NCBI GenBank assembly: GCA_021186555.1
Contig: JAJKFL010000007.1
Location: 28,012,677 to 28,076,676 of the forward strand
DNA from: Reticulitermes speratus
Taxonomy: Eukaryota > Arthropoda > Insecta > Blattodea > Rhinotermitidae
DNA: 64,000 nucleotides
Reading direction: 5' to 3'
Under the pieces are notes generated by a model. It was not told the origin of the DNA. It did no database searches and saw only the letters and a program-made list of their open reading frames with translations. Within the stretch, counting starts at the first letter, position 1. The number at the start of each line of letters is the position of its first letter. This document shows positions 46,156-57,546 of this stretch, piece by piece. Both the position numbers and the translations under genes were made by a program.

Positions 46156-47677
46156 CATTCCTATGCAGGGACAACTTCTATTATACGGACCATATGTCAT
46201 CAGATTTCCACACAATTTCAATGGAATAAATTTCCTTCATTCTTTATACTTTCCTAGATTAAGCCGTTGACAGGACGAGTTAAAATAGACCCAATCTTTA
46301 AGACTCCAATATCATTTAGTGTTAGTGTTTTTAGATCCATTAACAATAATCCTATAATGAAAGCACCCCTAACAAAGATGCACATATGTGACTCTAGTCT
46401 AAGGGTACATAATGGCACGAATACTCAAATTGCATATCAAAATATTGGATTTCAATTCAAAACTCGTTTTTCTTCTGGGGATGAGTGACCCAGCCACCAT
46501 TTGTCAACGAATTGACAGCCCGTCCGTCTCAACGTTGAATAAAAAGCTAATTCTCTCCTCCCCCATTCCCTTCCTTTCAATTCACCACCCTCTTCCCCTT
46601 GAAACCTTACCCTCAAGGCATGTCACAGCCAAATCAACAGAGAAATCAGCTGCGAGCAGATCCACTGTCGAGTTTGTGCCAATGTAACGTTTTATTCAAT
46701 TTACTTACCAAAATAGACTTTGTTATTTTCTTGTACCAACAGTCACTGGGGGCATTATTAATGACTATTAAACACTTTAATAGTCATTCACATGAAAGAA
46801 AATATACTTGATTTTACAGATAACATTATCCTTGAAAACCGCCATCGGACCATTCAAATATTTTCACTGTCTTAATCTATTTCTTTAAAATATCTTCTAA
46901 TATTTATCTCTTATCTACCTTCAGCTCTCATAAATAGATTCAGAGTGCTGAGACAAATAATTTGGGTAGAATAAAAGGCTGTAATAACCTTTGTATAATC
47001 ACAAATAAAGTAATCTTAAACATTGACCATATTTTTGTGCAAGATTTGATTTTCTCATAGCGGTGTTTATAAAATTTCAGGTCTACTAGACGTTATGTTA
47101 AGTCGACTGGTATATAGCTATCACTGTTTCGAAGGAGCCTATTCCGTTCTTTAAGTTCAAGCATTCTATTTTCCAATCGCCTGTACTGTGTACCAGTCTA
47201 TAAGACGTAACATGTTAGAATACCTAAATCTTCATGTAATTTTGTACTGGAAGAAGCAAAATTGACCAACTCCATGCAACATTCTGCTGCGTGTTGAGAA
47301 GATCGTTACTGCTAGCTAGTCAAATGTCCCGTTTTATTAGGATGCTAACGCTATAGATCGATGTAACCGTCTACTGTCTAGGCTATGAAGGGAAGTGCAA
47401 GAATGAATAAAGAAGAATAAAATAACTGGAAGTAAAGGACTGCAGGAAGAACTGGAACAGGAAGGAGAAATCATCAAGAAGAATGATGAGGAGGGAAAAA
47501 ATTAGAAAAAAATAATACAGAAATTGAGAAAAATGAAGGACACGAACGAAGAAAAAAGTAGGAAATATACCCTTATACCCTTTATCGTCAGCTATTGTAG
47601 TTACCGTCTGTAGTGCAGAAGTTGCGCAATAACATAGGAATACCTGAGAATAATTAGAATAGGAAAATTATTATACA
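46156..47677. other. No gene recognised
   Basis: Frames at 46267-46811 overlap on the plus strand in different phases without known motifs. A purine-rich patch at 47390-47560. Nothing assigned. Confidence 0.4.
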
Positions 47678-48451
47678 TTTAAAGCCTAATGGTTACTTTA
47701 TGTACCAACAAGATTCATATTCCAATCCCTACGTTCTGCCCACACAGTGTATTTATGTGTTTTGTATGGATCTCAGAACAAACAGCGATTATTTCACTGT
47801 ACAACATTAACTGACTGGTTTGTATAACTGAGACGGAGTGTGTTTACTGCGCGGTACGGACTGTATTTATGTGTTTTGTGTGGATCTCAGAACAAACAGC
47901 GATTATTTCTGTACAACATTAACTGATGTTGTATAACTGAGACGAGTGGTTACTGCCGTACGGACTGTATTATGTGTTTTGTGTGGATCTCAACAAACAT
48001 CGATTATTCATGTACACATTAACTGACTGGTTTGTATAACTGAGACGGAGTGTGTTTACTGCGCGTACGGACTGTATTTATGTGTTTTGTGTGATCTCAG
48101 AACAAACAGCGATTATTTCACTGTACAACATTAACTGATTGGTTTATATAACTGAGACGAGTGTGTTTACTGCGCGGTACGGACTGTATTTATGTGTTTT
48201 GTGTGGATCTCAGAACAAACAGCGATTATTTCACTGTACAGCATTAACTGATTGGTTTGTATAACTGAGACGGAGTGTGTTTACTGCGCGGTACGGACTG
48301 TATTTATGTGTTTTGTGTGGATCTCAGAACAAACAGCGATTATTTCACTGTACACATTAACTGACTGGTTTGTATAACTGAGACGGAGTGTTTTACTGCG
48401 CGGTACGGACTGAATCTTTAAATGTAATTCACGTTAATTTTAGTCTTTAAA
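47678..48451 (-). mobile_element. 114-bp element, about six units, inverted orientation
   Basis: The whole element is present on the minus strand, from TTTAAAGACTAAAATTAACG (right side here) through about six units to GGTACATAAAGTAACCATTA and the terminus GGCTTTAAA. The ends form a short inverted repeat TTTAAAGMCTAA, with TTAA at each extreme, so a TTAA target is possible. Units at about 47900-48070 carry many single-base deletions compared with the others. Confidence 0.9.
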
Positions 48452-49629
48452 TTCTTAACGGGAATATGTAAAACGCTTTCTCATTTTTTATTTTGTTTTT
48501 TTATTTTAATTCCATTTTATTTACATGCTAAATATGTGAACAATTTTAGTACATTGGAGAGGTGTATAATACTATTGTGCAGATTCTGCAAAAGAAACGC
48601 TAAAAAATGCACAGTGGTTTCGGTGTTTCAGTTCTTTTTTTTTTATTGTCTGTATCCAACATTTCACATCATGACAGAGCTGAGCTCCGGGCTCAGTGGG
48701 TGAGAGAGTAGGACAGGCTCCCCAACTTGCACTTGGCGTGTTTGCACAATTGCCACGTCATTATACACATACATTGTGAAGCAATATATTATTCCATCTA
48801 TCAGAAACACGTGACTTAATTCCACCCACATAGTCTAAACACAGTCAAGAATCAGTTACCGGTACTCCTGTTTAATACTTGGGATATACCGGGTTCGGGT
48901 GCCAGTTTAGACACCAATTCTTACTGATGTTCAGTAATTATCTCCAGTCACTCCGTCCACATACTGGAACAGCGCTTTTGAAAAGTAAAACAGTTGAAGC
49001 CTTTGCATGATTTCGAACTCACCTTTCACAATTTATCGTAACATTTATTGCCATATAAACTTTGTAGTTGAAAAAGTGTCATTAAACAAACTAAGACTCA
49101 ATAAATCAATTCGCAGAGAGCTACATAATATCCTGATTATAGCAAACATGGGAATACATTCTGACATTACGATTTTGACATTTGTTCGAAGCGTTTTCTT
49201 ATAGTTTTCCCCGTGCGTGCAGACAAGTGCGACTAGCGATCTACGATCGTTGGAATCCTAAGCGACGCCTTAACAGATCCTGCAACGCTATAACTAAGGA
49301 CGTAGAAGAGAATCTAAAAAATATCTCTTATTCTTTCTCAATATTTCGAGACGTTGACGGCTTTTTCGGCAATAAAGACTAGCATTCAAATACGGGAAGA
49401 AAATTTGTTACTGAACAAAACTTACTTTATTATTAAAATTAATTAGTACTTAAATAAGTATCTAAGTGTATATATTTTGTAAAAATAAAGAAAATAAGAG
49501 AAAATCAGAATGAAATACAGACACTAATTACGTCCAACTGATCAAATGTGTAGGTCTATCACTGTAAATTTATTGACACTACTGATAATTTATACAATAA
49601 TATTGGAGAGGAATATCCTACATACAATA
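48452..49629. other. No gene recognised
   Basis: AT-rich; short frames at 49007-49382 lack motifs. Confidence 0.4.
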
Positions 49630-49870
49630 AAAAGAAGGAAGCTAACTGGATTGGTCACATCTTGCGTAGAACTGCCTTCTGAAACACGTGATTGAAGGAA
49701 AGTTAGAAGGAAGGATAGAAATGACGGGACGACGAGGGAGAAGACGTAAGCAGCTACTGGATGACCTTAAGGAAAAGAAAAGATACTGGAAATTGAAAGA
49801 GGAAGCACTAGATCGCACCCTGTGGAGAAGTCGCTTTGAAGAGGCTACGGACCTGTCGTAAGACAGACTA
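49625..49870 (+). pseudogene. C-terminal tail of an RTE-like LINE polyprotein
   Basis: The translation reads KKEANWIGHILRRTAF, then after one frameshift LLKHVIEGKLEGRIEMTGRR, GRRRKQLLDDLKEKKRYWKL and KEEALDRTLWRSRF. This is the C-terminus I associate with LINEs abundant in cockroach-type genomes (WIGHILRR, GRRGRRRKQLLDDLKE). No reverse transcriptase core remains. The coding tail runs directly into the 39-bp array. Confidence 0.85.
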
Positions 49871-51150
49871 CAGAATGAAGAGGCTACGGACCTGTCGTAA
49901 GACAGACTCAGAATGAAGAGGCTACGGACCTGTCGTAAGACAGACTACAGAATGAAGAGGCTACGGACCTGTCGTAAGACAGACTACAGAATGAAGAGGC
50001 TACGGACCTGTCGTAAGACAGACTACAGAATGAAGAGGCTACGGACCTGTCGTAAGACAGACTACAGAATGAAGAGGCTACGGACCTGTCGTAAGACAGA
50101 CTGCAGAATGAAGAGGCTACGGACCTGTCGTAAGACAGACTACAGAATGAAGAGGCTACGGACCTGTCGTAAGACAGACTACAGAATGAAGAGGCTACGG
50201 ACCTGTCGTAAGACAGACTACAGAATGAAGAGGTACGGACCTTTCGTAAGACAGACTACAGAATGAAGAGGCTACGACTGTCGTAAACAGACTGCAGAAT
50301 GAGAGCTACGGACCTGTCGTAAGACAGATTACAGAATGAAGAGCTAGACCTGTCGTAAGACAGACTACAGAATGAAAGAGGCTACGGACCTGTCGTAGAC
50401 AACTACAGAATAAGAGCTACGACCTGTCGTAAGATAGACTACAGGAATGAAGAGCTACGGACCTGATGTAAGACAGACTGCAGATGAAGAGGCTACGTAC
50501 CTGTCGTAAGACAACTACAGAATGAAGTGGTACGGACCTCGTAGACAGTAGGACTCAGAATGAAAGGCTACAGACCTTTCGTAAGACGGGCCTACAGAAT
50601 AAAGGAGCACGGAGCGTGTAGTTAAGACAGACTACGGAATGAAGGGCTACCGAACCTGTCGTAAGACAGACTGCAGAATGAAGAGGCTACGGACCTGTCG
50701 TAAGACAGACTACAGAATGAAGAGGCTACGGACCTGTCGTAAGACAGACTACAGAATGAAGAGGCTACGGACCTGTCGTAAGACAGACTACAGAATGAAG
50801 AGGCTACGGACCTGTCGTAAGACAGACTACAGAATGAAGAGGCTACGGACCTGTCGTAAGACAGACTACAGAATGAAGAGGCTACGGACCTGTCGTAAGA
50901 CAGACTACAGAATGAAGAGGCTACGGACCTGTCGTAAGACAGACTACAGAATGAAGAGGCTACGGACCTGTCGTAAGACAGACTGCAGAATGAAGAGGCT
51001 ACGGACCTGTCGTAAGACAGACTACAGAATGAAGAGGCTACGGACCTGTCGTAAGACAGACTACAGAATGAAGAGGCTACGGACCTGTCGTAAGACAGAC
51101 TACAGAATGAAGAGGCTACGGACCTGTCGTAAGACAGACTACAGAATGAA
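49837..51150 (+). repeat. 39-bp tandem array derived from the LINE's last codons
   Basis: About 33 copies of a 39-bp unit (GGCTACGGACCTGTCGTAAG, ACAGACTACAGAATGAAGA). In the LINE frame the unit encodes the ORF end GRGYGPVVRQTTE and its stop TGA. In another phase the 13-codon period leaves frames open (49913-50266 and 50639-51229, repeating MKRLRTCRKTDYR), which are not genes. Outer units are near-identical; units between about 50225 and 50650 are full of single-base gaps. The array ends with GAATGAATGAATT, probably the LINE 3' tail. Confidence 0.95.
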
Positions 51151-51404
51151 TGAATTGGTTTCGTATTTAATTAAAACTAACGATGTATTGAAAGTTATTC
51201 TAAATAAGTGCGAGTATTATAGACCTTAAAGAGGTCTATATTTTGCCTTAGATGAAAATATTTGTTTGTAAGATAAATCTTTTGCAAAAAAAAAAATAAT
51301 CTACATCTTCATTTAAAGTAGTTTTCTAATGGATTGATTAGAACCAAAATAGATTTTGCACTCCAAAATTAATTGTAAATGTATAACACCAAATTTAATA
51401 GAAA
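51151..51404. other. No gene recognised
   Basis: AT-rich flank of the LINE-derived array. Confidence 0.45.
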
Positions 51405-51690
51405 TCGATTTCGTAGTCATTACAGTGACTAGTTTACGGGAAAGTGGTTCGACTCCCGACACGGACAGTAAGGATTTCTCTTCTCCAAACTGTCCAGACA
51501 GGCTCTTGGGCCCAACAAGCTACCTATTCAATACGTCCTGGGGGCTCTTTCCCTGAAGGTAAAGGAGCCGGAGCGTGAGTCTTACCTTTCTTCTGTATCT
51601 AGTACCAAGGTTAAGAATGGTTGGAGCTGTACCTCCAATTCCTCTTATGCTTTCAGTATTTTCAGAGACAAAACATTCGAACAGACACGA
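51405..51690 (+). mobile_element. SINE family C, diverged
   Basis: CGTAGTCATTACAGTGACTA (head), GGTTCGACTCCCG (B box), CCAGACAGGCTCTTGGGCCC, AGGTAAAGGAGCCGGAGCG, TTAAGAATGGTTGGAGCTGT in family C order. Confidence 0.78.
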
Positions 51691-52304
51691 CATACTTTTC
51701 CCTAAGAACGTATGGAGGGCGTTACATGTTGTCTGTTAGATGTACAGAAATAAGGTTGATTGTGCTGGATGTATAAAACAGCCAGTTTGGGAAGTCAGGG
51801 GTTAGAATGTGACGGGATGTTATTGACACGGAGGCTGGATGTTACGGCCAGCAAATAGGGCATACACAGTTACATACATCCCCCTTTGCTACGTTAAAAT
51901 ATAACAGATTGAAGAGCAGTAAGGGGGGAGGGGGGGTAATATTCAAGCCAGTAGAGAGGGGATTCGGGGAAGGGGGGGGGTTAACATTACATATTCCTCT
52001 AAAAATGTCAGCTGATGGTTTTTCAGCATTTTTCCAATAACTGCAGCATCAGCTATTGTTCAAGTGGAGATGGAAGATGGATATAGTTTCGTGCGTTTTA
52101 AGAAACGAAGTGCCGCTGCTCATGCAATGCAAAATAGACATTCCTCAAAGTGCTTCATCCTCGTTACACATACGCCCTGTATCAAGTGGCGGAATGATAC
52201 GGAGAAATATCTTTCAAACTGTCAGAAACAGCAGTGAGCAGCTGCAACTTGTCACAGCTAAATATCGGGGGCTCGTTCCATAAAAGTCAAAGATCAGTAT
52301 GAAC
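51691..52304. other. No gene recognised
   Basis: Contains poly-G patches (51921-51937, 51970-51980). No motif in the 75-codon frame at 52056. Confidence 0.4.
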
Positions 52305-52433
52305 AAAAGTTCAACTTACGTTATTCTGTAATCACCGTGCATCTTTTCACAGTCACTATTTACATACACCAACTGGATGCAACTTTATTTAAAAAACTGT
52401 ATAGTTTTTTAAAACATATTTAAAATCTTTATA

Positions 52434-52479
52434 AAACCCTACGTATGTTTCGGCTCTTATAGAGCCATCTTCAGGGGTT
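52434..52479 (-). ncRNA. Type I hammerhead ribozyme, left arm
   Basis: Inverse copy of the right-arm motif with all core blocks intact: CTGAAGA, stem II GGCTC/GAGCC and GAAA, with AAACCC/GGGTTT as stem I. Confidence 0.83.
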
Positions 52480-52764
52480 TATTGTCGTCAAAACTGCATA
52501 TATTAAAACGTCTTTTTCATTGGTTCACTTTTAGGCAAGGTATTTTTCACTTTTTCACTGCTTGGTATGCACAGACACTGTTTGTTATTCGTGCTAAAAT
52601 AATATGTTAATACAATACAATACCTACGAAAATATTAACATATTATTTTAGCACGAATAACAAACAGTGTCTGTGCATACCAAGCAGTGAAAAAGTGAAA
52701 AATACCTTGCCTAAAAGTGAACCAATGAAAAAGACGTTTTAATATATGCAGTTTTGACGACAAT

Positions 52765-52812
52765 AAACCCCTGAAGATGGCTCTATAAGAGCCGAAACAT
52801 ACGTAGGGTTTT
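52765..52812 (+). ncRNA. Type I hammerhead ribozyme, right arm
   Basis: Stem I AAACCC pairs fully with GGGTTT; core CTGAAGA; stem II GGCTC-TATAA-GAGCC of five pairs; GAAA; CATACGTA with a one- or two-pair stem III and a GTA cleavage triplet. The best-formed hammerhead in the window by stem complementarity. Confidence 0.86.
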
Positions 52813-52903
52813 ATAAAGTTTTTAAATATGTTTTAAAAAACTATACAGTTTTTTAAATAGAGTTGCATCCAGTTGGTGTATGTAAATAGTAAAATTTCAA
52901 CTT

Positions 52904-53112
52904 TTTTACTCGAATTCCAGATTATTCAGCTATATGCAGTCCTAGGTGAGCGTGTGCAAGGAAACGGAAGAATAAACGTAACATTACATCCGGCTAGTAA
53001 AAAAGATTTAAATCCCCAAAAGATAAGGAAAATATATGAAATGAAACATCTGAAAGATTCTTGAAAATCAAAATCGGAACCTTATCATCGGATATAATAA
53101 GTAACTACTACT
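52904..53112. other. No gene recognised
   Basis: Short unassigned stretch. Confidence 0.45.
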
Positions 53113-53325
53113 AGCGTAGTCGGTGTAGCGACTCACTACGGGCTGGACGTTCCGGGGATCGAACCCCGGTGGAGGCGAGTTTTTCCGCACCCTTTCAGAC
53201 CAGCCCTGGGGCCCACCCAGCTTCATATAAAATGGGTACCGGCTCTCTTTCCCGGGGGTTAAGCGGCCGGGGCGTGGCGTTAACCACCCACTCTGTCTAG
53301 CACAGAGGTTAATTTAAAATTAACT
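53113..53325 (+). mobile_element. SINE family C, well preserved
   Basis: Head GCGTAGTCGGTGTAGCGACT, B box GGGGATCGAACCCCGG, body CCCTGGGGCCCACCCAGC, GGTACCGGCTCTCTTTCCCG, TTAAGCGGCCGGGGCGTG. The 3' end is missing after ACCACCCACTCTGTC. Confidence 0.85.
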
Positions 53326-54293
53326 ACACAGAATCCATAAAGTGTCCTATTTGGTGTCTACTGCACCTGACGAGTCACTGTGACGTGATCTAATTCACGG
53401 ACACGTGACAACATTAATATGAAAATACAGCGTACAAATTTTCGGAGAATCGAAATGGGACCAGTGGCAAATAACTGTCAACTGATACATTAAGTGTAAA
53501 ACCACAAAAATATACTCCCTGTATGTACGTGCTCTGAAGATAGAGTCATCAATTTCTTCCAAAATAATGATATCTACTCATATTTACCAAACTCCACGGC
53601 GTCATATTCGAAAATACATTAAATTTTCCTGAAATGTGTTCCTAGCTTAAGGATATATATTTATTACCAGTGTCCACTATTATATCCAATACATTTAAGA
53701 CGTTTTTAAAACTATGAATGTGTATCTCCATAGCCATATTTTGATTTGACTGACACTCTTCGATTACAATCTTCTGTGCAGTTACACTTCCCAAATTCGT
53801 TACGTATCACATTCCTTAATCTAATCTCCCTAAAAATATACAACGAATGGTACAGATCATGACGCTGTTTTTTATCTTCAAAACTGAACGCGCAATATAA
53901 GGTTCTATTTTAGTTTAGTTAAAACATGGGACTTGTTGTATGAACAGCAATAGAATTCCAAGTCTGCAGTTTCAAATGGATCCTTAACATTACATTAGTT
54001 TGCGCTAACCGCCATCAGACCTGAGATACGGACACTATTATTCTTGTCTTTGAAACAAGAGTGGCATAACTGCGTGTAGGACTCGCCAGTACCTTATACA
54101 CCATATCAAACGTAGACGAAGATATGAAGGTGTTCAATGAAGTTAACCCTCTGAGGATGGAAGTACTTTTGTATCAAATGTTCCCAGATTTCTGAAAGAG
54201 CAGTGCTTTTTGCGGGTTCCCTGTCTTAGCCCTTTTTCCCCTTCTGGTAAGAACAGCATGCTGTCGTAGCGTATGGAGTTTTGGTAGAATGGT
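53326..54293. other. No gene recognised
   Basis: At about 54133 CTCTGAGGATGGAAGTACTT recalls a hammerhead core start, but the GAAA block does not follow at the right place. Otherwise unassigned. Confidence 0.35.
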
Positions 54294-54410
54294 ACCCACA
54301 GGAAGAAATGGTACCTACAGGAAAAAATGGTACCTACAGGAAAAAATGGTACCTACAGGAAAAAAGGCACCCACAGGAAAAAATGGTACCTACAGGAAAA
54401 AATCAAAATA
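54294..54410 (+). repeat. 19-bp tandem array inside a SINE family E relic
   Basis: Six copies of GGTACCTACAGGAAAAAAT with small variations (GGCACCCACAGG). The unit resembles the family E body read in the same orientation (TTACAGGGGAAAACCGAAGTAC, 21527-21548), and the array is followed directly by family E sequence, so it probably grew from the SINE. Confidence 0.85.
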
Positions 54411-54490
54411 TCTGTAGAAAAACTTGTTCCAGTGCCACTTTGCCCATCACAAATCTGACACAGACTCGCATGAGCTATGGCACGGCCCTT
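54411..54490 (-). mobile_element. SINE family E, internally deleted
   Basis: CCAGTGCCACTTTGCCCATC and ACAAATCTGACACAG are followed directly by GCATGAGCTATGGCACGGCC, so the B box region of the head is lost. Confidence 0.75.
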
Positions 54491-55021
54491 GAAAGTCTGG
54501 CCTTTACCTAAATTATACCTAAACATTCAGTTTGTACCTCACACAGAACAAGGGCCATTTTCTTTAAAAAACGAAACTGTCAAACGTTTAATGTTAATTG
54601 CAGAAATATTCACTGTTCGCCAGATTTGAGACATCCATAGCGGAGTCGTTGAGTATTCCGATACTCTGGGATGGGACGTCGTCTAGCTGTGTCAGTAACT
54701 TCCGACGTTTCGAAGGAATGTAAGTAAAACCGTTATTCTTTTTTGGACTCTTTGAGGATTGAAGATAAACGCATCACGTTGCCTACTACTGTATACACAA
54801 ACACCTATCACTTGTTACTTTCTGAGCGAGATGAATTCAATCCACGCCATCCAATCCTATTTCTTCAACATATATCATATTACACTGCCATCCACAACTA
54901 GGCCTTCCATGTTGACTCTTTCTTTCAGATTTCCTCATCAAAAGTCTGTATGAATTTCTGTTTTCTCTCATACATGCCACATGTCCCCCCTTCTCTAATC
55001 TTCCATGATTTTACCACCGTA
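54491..55021. other. No gene; possible relic related to the 150-bp unit
   Basis: At about 54690-54715 TAACTTCCGACGTTTCGAAGG resembles the ACGCCGACGTTTCGGG of the 150-bp unit. Otherwise unassigned. Confidence 0.3.
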
Positions 55022-55034
55022 TTAGTTTATACAT

Positions 55035-55440
55035 GTGTCGACCTCGGTGGACTAGTGGTTAGCGTGCTCGCCACTGGACCCAAGGTTCGCGGGTTCGATC
55101 CCGACCGAGGTCGATGGATTTTTAAGGGTGATAAAAATCCGGAGCACCACGCCGTCGGTCCCATGTCGTAGATTTACGGCATGTAAAAGAACCTTACGGG
55201 CATAAATAAAAATGTTGTGTAAGCCAAATTGCCTCCATTTCTCACCCAAGTCTCCTGACTGCCTGCCAGATGGCTCTGGCCGACACATCAGGATCGATAG
55301 AACACTAGCGCGGCCAGTTGACCAGTCACCAACTGCCACGAATGCGCATGACTTAGTAACCTCGAAAAGAGGAGGCAAGAGGAGGCTCGGGCCCATATAG
55401 GGCTGTTGAGCCATGGTTATTATTATTATTATTATTATTA
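55035..55440 (+). mobile_element. SINE family B, full length, TTA-repeat tail
   Basis: Complete copy: head GTCGACCTCGGTGGACTAGT, A box, B box GGGTTCGATCCCG, body, 3' hairpin GGGCTGTTGAGCCATGG and a (TTA)n tail of about eight units. A perfect 13-bp duplication, TTAGTTTATACAT, lies at 55022-55034 and 55441-55453. Family B thus ends in TTA repeats, not poly-A. Confidence 0.95.
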
Positions 55441-55453
55441 TTAGTTTATACAT

Positions 55454-55868
55454 AATACAATAAATACAAACACAAATTGAGGGAAACAACAAATCAGTAA
55501 GTAGATTTCAAGGCACGAAATGTTTCTTCTCTAATTCGGGACGGACACGGTTTGAATACCTGTAGGTATTTTATGGACTGCTGATTTTAGGAGTTTCATC
55601 AGTTGGCCAGCCGTTACACAAGTATCGGCACGGTGACAGGAAATGAGCCAAAATCACATTCCCTATTTCCCAGTCTTTTGAAGCAAGTGAAGTTGTACCA
55701 AATCCAAACAGGCTCCACCTCATCTTTCCAAATGCTTATCTTCCAAACAGTCGAGATCACTGACCAGTTTCATCCTGCAGTTAAAGCAGTTACGTTAAAC
55801 TGGGTAAGCCCTGGTCACCTAACGAGGGGCTTCATTATTTGTACTCCTCGCCAAGTAACACCCGGGTG
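55454..55868. other. No gene recognised
   Basis: The 88-codon plus-strand frame at 55603-55869 has no motif. Confidence 0.4.
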
Positions 55869-56160
55869 ATCAAATCAAGAAAAAGTAGATGGACGGAGCA
55901 TGTGGGGCGTAGTGGGAGAAGAGAGATGGATATAGGGTTTTTTTTGGACAAACCTGATGAAAAGTGGCCACTAGGAAGACCTAGACGTAGATGAGAGAAT
56001 AATATTAAAATGAATCTTACATCGGTTATGAAGGCGCGGTCTGGATTTATCTGGCACAAGATAGGTATAAGTGGCGGGCGTCTGTGAACACGGTTATGAA
56101 CTTTCGGGTTCCGTAAAATTAGGGAAGTTTTTTGAGTACCTGAGGAACTATCAGCTTCTT
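55869..56160 (+). pseudogene. C-terminal relic of an RTE-like LINE
   Basis: Translation shows SRKSRWTEHVGRSGRRE, then KPDEKWPLGRPRRR, a stop, then ENNIKMNLTSVM and later FGFRKIREVF. This aligns with the well-known LINE end SRRMRWAGHVARMGE...KPEGKRPLGRPRRRWEDNIKMDL. It has in-frame stops and shifts and no reverse transcriptase domain. Confidence 0.82.
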
Positions 56161-57055
56161 AAGATAGACTCTGATTTATACAGTTACTTAATTAGTTAGT
56201 TAAGCACTGATCACAAAAGAATCAAAACTTGGGCACATACAACGTGATCTTGTCCCCGTTTATACCACGAAGGAATGCGTGGGAGTGAAGATACAGCTCC
56301 ACTCATTCTTAACCCTCTACACTAGGTAGAAGTGAGAGGTCAGTTTCATGAGATGTACAAAACTGTTATATAAGCCACTTCTACCCCCAGAATCATTTTA
56401 TGTTAAAGCTATTAAACAATGTAGTGGAGTCATTTGAACAAGGGACACCAGACAATAAACAAACAGTCTTTACTATTCAATCTATACTTCTCTCGCCGTG
56501 GTCTGACTGGCTTCGAAATTAAACGAGCAGAGAGGGAAACAGCACATAAAATCCGGAGCAAAGGCGACGTAAAATGAAATACTTTGCCTGTAGTGTGATT
56601 ATTGCGTCTATAAAACCAGGCTGTGACTAATGTGATTTTTAAACTCTTATCGTCTATTGCCACACAACTATCCTAATAGGAACCTTAGTGTCTTCTGGTA
56701 TTGATAACACAAAGCTGATTCGCTGACAGACGTCAATTAGATATTTAAGTCTTGTTCAGGGAACACAGATGAGCTTATAAACACGTTAGCTAACAGCATA
56801 AGGTAGATACTTTCTCCGAAACTTAATGATATCTACCAAATCCACAAAAAATTCCACGCCTGAATCAGAAATAAAAGTATATTTCTGTCTGCGGAAACTA
56901 TACTGTGCCAGCTGAACCCAATATAAGACCTCAGATTGCAACAGGCATGTATTTCAGTATTCTTCCATCTACTTCTACGTATTAAGGAATCGTTGTTTCT
57001 TGAGACTTAAAGACTGAAATCTCGTACACGTAACACACACAAATATATATATATA
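56161..57055. other. No gene; 3' scrap of SINE family C and AT microsatellite
   Basis: At about 56270-56400 on the minus strand is a family C 3' end (GAGTGGAGCTGTATCTTCAC). A (TA)n run sits at 57043-57061. The 77-codon frame at 56430-56663 has no motif. Confidence 0.4.
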
Positions 57056-57065
57056 TATATACATA

Positions 57066-57185
57066 TAATTTCCTTGTGCGTGCTACATGACCCGTATATC
57101 TAAACTTTCTTGATTGAATCACCCAAATAACATTCTCTGTAAGGCGCCAATTTCCATAATCATTCCGAAATATTACCCTTGTACC
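57066..57185 (-). pseudogene. Short RTE-like LINE relic
   Basis: Minus-strand translation FRNDYGNWRLTENVIWVIQS then RKFRYTGHVARTRK parallels the segment just upstream of the C-terminus in the same LINE class (IIRVIKSRRMRWAGHVARM). About 40 codons remain. Confidence 0.6.
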
Positions 57186-57269
57186 TGACACATATCCCTT
57201 CCTAGTTCCATTGTCCATTTTCATAATTTCCCCTCCCCCCCATATTTTAAATTGATTTAAGTCTGTATT

Positions 57270-57533
57270 TTTTTTCCTATGGCTCGACAGCCCTATATGA
57301 GCCTGGGCCTCCTCATTTCGTCGAGGTTTCATGGTCACACACATTTGAGACACACCACAGTCGGTAGGACTCCTCTGGACGAGTGACCAGCCCGTCGCAC
57401 AGACCTCTACCTGACAACACACAACACTCGCAACAGACAGACATCCATGCCCCCGGTGGGATTCGAACCCACGATTCTAGTCAGCGAGCGGCCGCAGACC
57501 CACGCCTTAGACCGCACGGCCACTGGGATCGGC
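57270..57533 (-). mobile_element. SINE family A, full length
   Basis: Minus-strand copy with intact head and B box GGGTTCGAATCCC and a poly-T tail at 57270. A perfect 13-bp duplication, TTAAGTCTGTATT, lies at 57257-57269 and 57534-57546. Confidence 0.96.
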
Positions 57534-57546
57534 TTAAGTCTGTATT

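Larger units (their letters stand above)
52318..52890. mobile_element. Second palindromic element with a hammerhead at each end
   Basis: Arms 52355-52612 and 52633-52890 are nearly perfect 258-bp inverted copies around a 20-bp centre. On the left a 37-bp extension contains ACCGTGCAT, the inverse of the ATGCACGGT found in the right-hand extension of the 42-kb element, so the two are related but in opposite orientation. A 13-bp target duplication with one mismatch is present: AAAAGTTCAACTT (52305-52317) and AAAATTTCAACTT (52891-52903). No protein is encoded. Confidence 0.85.

Noticed and set aside
49913-51229. Two long frames repeating MKRLRTCRKTDYR
   Set aside because: The 39-bp period keeps any stop-free phase open. 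In the ancestral LINE phase each unit carries a stop, so this phase is not the coding one.
54120-54170. Additional hammerhead (CTGAGGATGG)
   Set aside because: The GAAA block and stem II complement are not found at the right spacing; only the first core block matches.
57041-57066. AT dinucleotide run as a regulatory element
   Set aside because: A plain short microsatellite without neighbouring gene.
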